Positions 57,746 through 64,000 of a stretch of DNA of 64,000 bases are shown one piece after another. The position numbers and the translations under genes are program-made. This DNA is from Zerene cesonia (taxonomy: Eukaryota; Arthropoda; Insecta; Lepidoptera; Pieridae), in the NCBI RefSeq assembly GCF_012273895.1, contig NC_052103.1, positions 2,170,001 through 2,234,000 on the forward strand. The letters are read 5' to 3'. Each line of letters opens with the position of its first letter. The stretch's first letter is position 1. The notes under the pieces were generated by a model that was not told where the DNA came from, made no database searches, and worked only from the letters and a program-made list of their open reading frames with translations.

Positions 57746-58799
57746 TATTACAGAAGTAAAACCAACTTTACCAACCAACTTTATTAATGTGTAATTACAA
57801 ACATTTTGGGTTTATAGAATTTATATTTATGTTATAATAACCTTTTGTATTATACAATACTAATTTGATTATATTATGTATATAAAAATTTATAGATTGC
57901 TGGCAAACACTGTTTTGAGATTGAATAAAAACAATCTTAAATAACACCAGTTGAAATTATGCGTTTGTTATTAAATTTCATTTTGACTCGACGAAGATCA
58001 TGGTAGCTATAATATTTTTTGTATAAATTCCACTTCAGCTTACACGTGTAGGCAATAAAAGTGAACGAAATTTCAGGTGAAGCTTGCCCGCACGAGTACT
58101 TTATGTCACTTGCTTTTATGTCTTACGACATTCTTTTTACATTTCTTCTTAATTGCAATGCGACATTTCTAGACCAACTTTTCACTTTGTTTACTTTGTT
58201 GTATGTAGTTTTCGAATTTGTTGCAAACTGAATTTTGTTAAGTTTATGTTTAACGATGATTAGGAGGGAAATTATAAAACTCAACAACATGGAAAAAAAA
58301 ACTTCTTAATTACCTTAACCGGTAAAACATTTAATATTTTTATTCTTTTTCATTATATATATAGATAGAAGATAGATAGGGTCGGTCACTATCATGACGT
58401 AACAACCGGTAAACAAAAACATCTGTTACCAGGATCATATGGAGTATGTAGAGGCTGTGATAGATAAACGCAACAAATTTTCTATCAAAATCCACAAGCT
58501 TCTAATAGATACGTTTTCCATATAATTCTAAAGTATTCGTATGCAAAACTTTTACAACAAAATATTACTTAAAAAAAAGAGATGCAAATTGTTTATTAAT
58601 CTTAATAATTTTACTTTTCAATCATTATTTTTGTGCTCATGTTCAAATATTTATTAATTAATAATCTTAAAATTAAGGACTAAAATCAAATGTTATGGTA
58701 TAAAGCAGCAGGTGTACCTTCACTACGCCAACCACGCCATGCTACGCGCTTTGTAAACTCGAAATGTGTTAAGAAAACAACTAAAGAATATTATTTTTA
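57746..58799. other. Non-coding sequence
   Basis: No gene recognised. Confidence 0.4.
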
Positions 58800-58904
58800 A
58801 CTCTACAATAATTTATCTTTTTGAATGTTATGTTATCCTAGTATGTAATGTTTTGATTTATGTAGTTGTTATTTTATGTAGGTGAAGTCAATAAATAAAT
58901 AAAT
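58800..58904 (+). repeat. LINE-type 3' tail with (AATA)n
   Basis: Ends 'gaagtcaataaataaataaa' after a T-rich block. No reverse transcriptase remnant precedes it. Confidence 0.35.
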
Positions 58905-58914
58905 AATATTTATT

Positions 58915-59039
58915 AATTAATAATAATAAAATAAAGTGCAGTAGTTGTTTGTTTTTTTACACATCCAGGGTATCATAATGTAATAATAATAAAATAAAGT
59001 GTAGTAGTTGTTTGTTTTTTTACACATCCAGGGTATCAT
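58915..59039 (+). repeat. 63-bp tandem duplication
   Basis: Two copies offset by exactly 63 bases; each runs from 'taataataataaaataaagt' to 'acatccagggtatcat' (ends at 58976 and 59039) with one visible substitution (gtgcag / gtgtag). Confidence 0.9.
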
Positions 59040-59255
59040 CTTCTACTATATAAAAATAAGTCTGGTTTTCCTTCCTGACGCTATAACTCCAGAACGCACG
59101 AACCGATTTCCACGGTTTTGCATTCGTTGGAAAGGTCTCGGGCGCCGTGAGGTTTATGGCAAAGAAAATTCAGGAAAAATTCTGCAGAAAAGCGGGAAAG
59201 TCATTTTTCACATACAACCACCTGGTGGCGAAACGGAGTTCGCCGGGTTTGCTAG
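59039..59255 (+). mobile_element. Helitron-like repeat (family I), complete
   Basis: Starts TC at 59039 after A, and ends CTAG (59252-59255) before T. An 6-bp hairpin (GGCGAA / TTCGCC) sits just before the end. Internal 'acgctataactccagaacgc' and 'cgttggaaaggtctcgggcg' are familiar from lepidopteran repeats. The 85-codon frame across it is spurious. Confidence 0.7.
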
Positions 59256-59941
59256 TAATGTATAATTTCATTAAAATAATAAGAACACTAATGTCCTGCG
59301 GCATGATAGGAAAAATTTAAAACGGTATTTTTGTTTGCACTTTGCATTTCGTTTTTTGCTTGGTTTATTTGAGCTTATACTGTTCGTCTGAAATATTAAC
59401 GTGAATTAATTGATTGAACAATTTGATACTTGCACAAACTGTGCAGATTTTAAAGAAGATCTGAGAAGTGTGCATGTAAATAAATAACCTTAGCCTTAGG
59501 ACGTTTGCTAAACACCTGTAACGCCGCCACCAAGGAAGGGTGTGGTCAAATCTAAGTTTACGATAAAAATTTGTCGCCCCTTCCATATACGGCCAAAAAC
59601 CAAAACAAATGGTATTAGGATAACATGAAAATAGTAAAGATACGAAAAAAGAGAGGTTAGCTACGCCGAAATTTGTTGTCCTTCTCAAATGCGCAATAAG
59701 CTACTGCGCAAAATTACAACCCTGGAAAACCACACCCACATTCACTTTCTTTATGAGGATTCTTCCCTATAAACTGGATAGAAAATATATTTTGTTTTTG
59801 TACACGGAAATATTTTTAATCACTAAAATCCTTAATTTCTTGTTTCACAAAGAAAAATTTCGGAGGCGTATATTAGCTAATTGTATATCTAAATAAATCG
59901 TTCAATAGTTAATTTACTCGATGCTTCAGTCTAAATTCTTC
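59256..59941. other. Non-coding sequence with an unassigned complex block
   Basis: 59500-59760 is more complex than background. A 107-codon minus frame (59365-59688) crosses it, but no domain, signal peptide or splice pattern supports a gene. Confidence 0.35.
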
Positions 59942-59955
59942 GTTGCTATGGTAAC
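59942..59955. promoter_or_regulatory. X-box-like (RFX-type) motif, site 2
   Basis: GTTGCTATGGTAAC is a 13-of-14 match to the symmetric X-box GTTRCCATGGYAAC and fully fits RTHNYYWTRRNRAC. A 9-bp inverted repeat (GCGAAGGGA / TCCCTTCGC) and a GC-rich patch with an ATG at 60029 follow within 100 bases, which looks promoter-like. No gene could be built from that ATG (stop after 15 codons). Confidence 0.35.
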
Positions 59956-60489
59956 GTGAAAATACCAGCTAGTGCGAAGGGACCATTTTAAAGTTCCGAA
60001 ACTTCCCTTCGCCTTTGCAATCCTAGTGATGGAAGCCGTGGCGCGGGGAAATTTTTACTTAAAAACTGGAAATTGAAAAAACCCACACAAACGTGATTTC
60101 TTATTTGTTTGCGTAAATTAAAATTAGATATCATAGAAATCCGATGAAAACGAAAAATTTGCTTTAGTATGTTTTTTTTTCTATTTATTTCCCAACATTC
60201 GCTTATAAAATCGACATAAATTTACAAATTAAAATAATAAAAATGCAAGTGAATTAATTTATTAACTTTAACAGAAACTCTACATGATTGGTCTGGTGTC
60301 ATTTTATTATTCAAAGAAAATGTTTTTCATGTAAATAATTTTCGTTTTTTATGATAAAAGAAAACAATTTGAATGTAATGCAAATAATGCCGTTTGATTT
60401 TTTCTGTAGGATTGCTTCTTTCTTATAATTCTTCAGAAAAATTCGCAAAACACCCAATTTACAAGTGTTAACCGTATTTTTATGTCACA
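59956..60489. other. Non-coding sequence, possible promoter-proximal region
   Basis: GC-rich patch at 59985-60060, otherwise AT-rich. No exon assigned. Confidence 0.3.
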
Positions 60490-60560
60490 GTCAGCGAAGG
60501 TCCTGGTGGGTCGCCTGATGGTGTAATCGCTCCGACCACCCAGGAACATGTTCAGTGTTG
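60490..60560 (-). mobile_element. SINE tail fragment (family F)
   Basis: 'ggtgggtcgcctgatggtgt' and 'aatcgctccgaccacccagg' read as a reversed SINE tail. Confidence 0.5.
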
Positions 60561-61270
60561 TATGAAACTTAGAAAAACCACAGAGAATAATTATCTTCTA
60601 CGGCTAGCAATTTCATGAACTGGCTTTTAATAAAACAATGATTAAGACATCTCAAACTATTCACTCTAAATAAATAAAAAAAATACGCAATAAACTGATA
60701 TTCCTGTATAAATATATTATTTAAATATCATATTATATTTGAATAATTTCCGTTCACAAAGCTTTTGAAACAAGTTTGGTAGACCCAGCTGAATTCCAAT
60801 ATGTTCCAATTAACTCATAAGTGTGTATAACTACATAAAGTGCTCTTATATTAATGATTTAGGTTAAGATTTGGTTCATGATTAAGTATAAGGGCGATAG
60901 ACTCGCCTTAACGAATATTCAGGTTATTGACCTCACAGTTGCTTGAAATAGATATATATTTAAAATGCTTAACTTTAGGTTGAATAAGCCTATTAATAGC
61001 GATTTTTATTATTGGCAAATATATAGCAGTTGCGATTTTAAATGAAATTTCGTGAAAAGTAGATGATGAATTGGAATGTTATACTATAATTCTTGAAATA
61101 AGAAATAAAAAAAAACATATGCATAGCTAGCTTAGGCATGTAAAATAATTGTTTAAATAAAACGGTTACACACTTTAGGACTATTGTTTTCATAGCCTGG
61201 AAATTATGTTATGTCAGGTTTTTTGGATTTATAAACTGTTGCAATAGTGGTTTTTTAATATTAATATAAG
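60561..61270. other. Non-coding sequence
   Basis: No gene recognised. Confidence 0.4.
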
Positions 61271-61600
61271 TACCTGGATGACCGAGCTTTGCTCGGTATT
61301 TTTTTTTTGTTTTGTTTTTACTTTAATTATTCGCCAAAAAATAGTATTATTATTCGCCAATAGATGTCAGGAAGAGTCATAATAAATTGGGACTACTCAA
61401 ACGCCTCCCATTTGTAAAAAAAGTAAGTTTAAGTCGATAAAACACGAATATGACATTTTCTAAAAAATATTCCTAGCTAGATCGATCTATCGCCCCCAAA
61501 ACCCCCTATATACTAAATTTCATGAAAATCGTTAGAGCCGATTCCGAGATTCCTATTATATATATATATATATACAAGAAATGCTCGTTTAAAGATATAA
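61271..61600 (+). mobile_element. Retroelement 3' end ('acctggatgaccgagctttg')
   Basis: Starts 'acctggatgaccgagctttg' and carries 'actactcaaacgcctcccat', 'attcctagctagatcgatct' and 'cgttagagccgattccgaga', ending in (TA)n and 'acaagaaatgctcgttta'. This is a well-known lepidopteran LINE-type tail; the exact family is from memory and not certain. Confidence 0.6.
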
Positions 61601-64000
61601 GATAGAGTCTGGGATATGAAATAAGTCCTGTAGACGCGGTGCTGTTTGTGTCTGAAGTAATGTCGCCAGCATTTTTTTTATCAAATGTCACCAAAATTGG
61701 GTTTGTAACTATAAAGAGGGTTATAGAAAACACTGCTTAATTGTTTGTACGTATTACTATTTTTTTTGTGTGTGTGCAAAATTCTGCAAAGGCGCATCTT
61801 TTATTTACCGAAGATATGTAAGAAATGAAAAGATTAATTTTTATGTAAGACAACTATGTAGCAGGTCAGCATTGACAGACAATTCCACATTTTGATAGGA
61901 ATTATTAATTTAATTAAAATGTTCATTTCACTACAGAGAGAGATTTTTTCTTCTCTATTCATTACTCATATTTTTATTTATGGTTTCAGAGTTATTGGCA
62001 TTACTTCTGTATGATGTATAGAATAGGCTCATCCTCAATCGAAGATATTGTCCATCCATTATGATAATAGTAACACAAAGTACATACTTATGAAACGTTG
62101 ACAGTGTATTAAAATATGAGGAAGGTATATTAATAAATTCATATGCATGCATGAATTTGCTTAGTGAGATTTTTTTAATTTGACTATTTCTAAATATCGC
62201 TACAAAAGTATAAACCATTTTTGGAGGGAAAGAGAGAAAAAGCACGTCACAATTGAAGCTCTATTGTATATATCGCTCTATGGGCAACGTTTACGGGATT
62301 CGCCCCTCTCGATTCCCAATTTATGGAAAACCATCGATGTGTGTGTGCGGTGTTCACCTGTGTGTAAAGGACTATCGAATATTGATCGGAAGCGCTCTTC
62401 CCGGTCCATGATTTCCTAGTACTTTCCGATCGGTTGTCTATTATTGACGATTGCCGATAACCGTTCCAATATCGATGAGAAAAAGTTGTGTCGATGGGAT
62501 ATGTAAATAAATGAATGGTTGATTTCGACAGGATTTAATAATTTATTGATCTATTCATTATTTATTTCTTAATACAAACACTAAAGTACGCGTTGCCAAC
62601 AGTTGCTTCTAATGGAGAGATTCAACATAAAATAAAAAATGTAAATAATGTATTTTATTGATTGATTCCTCTTTAAATGAAAATTCTGGAATTGGTAAAT
62701 TGGTAACAAAACGTCATTTTAGTTAAGGTCGATTGACTGATTCGGTTAAGCAACTACTGAAAGCTATACTACTTTATGTATGATAATATAGTTGTAATGT
62801 TATGGAATATATATACAGTATGTAACTTATTACGTTATTACTCTTATAACTAGAATTCTTAAAAGAGTAGCTATTTAATTCAAAAATTTGATAGGTGTAA
62901 TTAATATATTGCCAAAACTATTCATTATTTTTTAAGCGATAAACGTTAATTTACATAGCACAAAATGATCAAACAAAGTGCAATTTTCGACGCAAAGCTT
63001 TATTGTATTAATATGTCTTTCGATTTGACAAAGTTTACCTTTTACTGCCATTAGCAAAAATTTATATTATACGCTTTTAGTGTAACCAAGCTTTACATAA
63101 ATTGAGTTCGTTCAGAAATTTCTCGCAAATAATATAGAAGCCCTACGATAGTTCTGGCACGGGCTCTGTAAACGTAAATTTAATTGAAACAGTTTGCAGC
63201 TTACGTAACTAGTAATTAACAAAGGGTTTTAATTTTGCGTTAGCTTTTATGTATCGACTTGAAAAAACATTGAACTTGATGAATTTCTCGCAAGTTCTGG
63301 TCCACAAATTAATCTTAACCTACGAAGAAAATAAGATAATGGAAGCAATGCAATGTAACAAATACGTTTTGTGTATTAATGCTTATAGCATTGATCTGTT
63401 TACACATACCTAAATTGGTACATAAAACTGTTTACTGGTTTTGAGTTAAAAAATCCCCCCCTATACATGCCTAATTAATAAATAGTATTTGTTATTAAGT
63501 ATTTTTTACATTCGTAATTGTATAAGTAATAGCAATTTTTACGTTTATTTTTTGTTAGAATTTTGTAATTTTTCTTTACTATAATTTATGTTTAAATGTT
63601 AAATTTATTAGTGCAAAACAGATGGATAAGAGGACCTTGTATATTTTTTTGTCAGCATTCCAATGACTTTAAGCCCCCACAAGTACTAAGAGAGCAGAAG
63701 TTCTGAGCATCCGCATTCCTATGTTCACCCTGATACTCAATATCCATTCATGCATTATGTTCCCAGGTCAATGTACTAGACTGAAACAGATATGGGATAA
63801 TGTCTCCATCTCTTTTTAGTACCGATATTGTATAAATGAATTGTAACTGGTAGAAAATAAAGATGAAAATGACTTGGCATTATTGAAGCCCCTGAGGAAC
63901 TCACAGGATGCATAAAATTCGACAAAATTATGACTATTATATTCTCTACCTAACGCTTCACAATTTACGGTTCAAAATTGAATAAAGTATATCCCGGATT
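61601..64000. other. Non-coding sequence to window end
   Basis: No gene recognised. A more complex block at 62270-62480 ('ctatcgaatattgatcggaag', 'ttccgatcggttgtctatta') may be an unclassified repeat. Open frames are short and unsupported. Confidence 0.4.

Noticed and set aside
59008..59265. 85-codon plus-strand frame
   Set aside because: It runs across a tandem duplication and a Helitron-like repeat; no coding function expected.
59365..59688. 107-codon minus-strand frame
   Set aside because: No domain, splice or promoter support; composition is uneven and it may be repeat-derived. Kept only as an unassigned block.
1..64000. CRISPR array, bacterial operon or integrated virus
   Set aside because: No regularly spaced repeats, no prokaryotic gene density and no recognisable viral or reverse-transcriptase reading frame anywhere in the window.

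Overview
This is an AT-rich stretch of animal nuclear genome, almost certainly from a moth or butterfly (Lepidoptera). The evidence is the dense set of short interspersed repeats typical of that order: Helitron-like non-autonomous elements starting TC and ending hairpin plus CTAG, tRNA-derived SINEs ending in GATGATG, and 'gtggtagtcgagcacg'-type SINEs. Protein-coding signals are confined to small GC-rich islands, there are tRNA genes with Pol III T-run terminators, and there is an assembly gap of exactly 1000 N (41402-42401). Nothing bacterial or viral was recognised.

Layout. (1) 1-6307 is non-coding and probably intron or upstream sequence of the gene that follows; it may also hold a weak minus-strand exon candidate at 6074-6262. 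(2) 6308-7595 is the last exon of an atypical rhodopsin-family GPCR, covering TM2 to TM7 and the C-terminal tail, with a GC-rich 3' UTR start. (3) 7.6-28.4 kb is repeat-rich non-coding DNA. (4) About 28495-28854 is a GC-rich island that I read as the 5' UTR plus first coding exon of a signal-anchor membrane protein. It has an ATG in good context at 28712, a basic N-terminus, one hydrophobic segment and a CAG|GTGAGT splice donor at 28855. No downstream exon could be assigned. (5) 29-44 kb is again repeats, including a perfect 50-bp palindrome (40301-40350) and a SINE with inverted body flanked by a 15-bp target duplication (39721-39889). (6) 44119-48221 carries three identical tRNA-Arg(UCG) genes in the same orientation, about 2 kb apart. 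(7) 48.2-64 kb has no recognisable gene. It has a 63-bp tandem duplication abutting a Helitron-like element (58915-59255) and an X-box-like (RFX) palindrome at 59942; a near-identical motif in the opposite orientation lies at 43078.

How the genes relate: no functional link between the GPCR, the membrane-protein exon and the tRNA cluster is visible. I did not find a new multi-gene system. The points most worth following up are the unannotated first exon at 28.7 kb, the degenerate GPCR motifs, the X-box pair, and the well-preserved SINE/Helitron insertion signatures. Repeat boundaries are estimated by eye from comparison among copies inside the window and from memory of lepidopteran repeats; treat ends as accurate to about 10-20 bases unless a terminal motif is cited.
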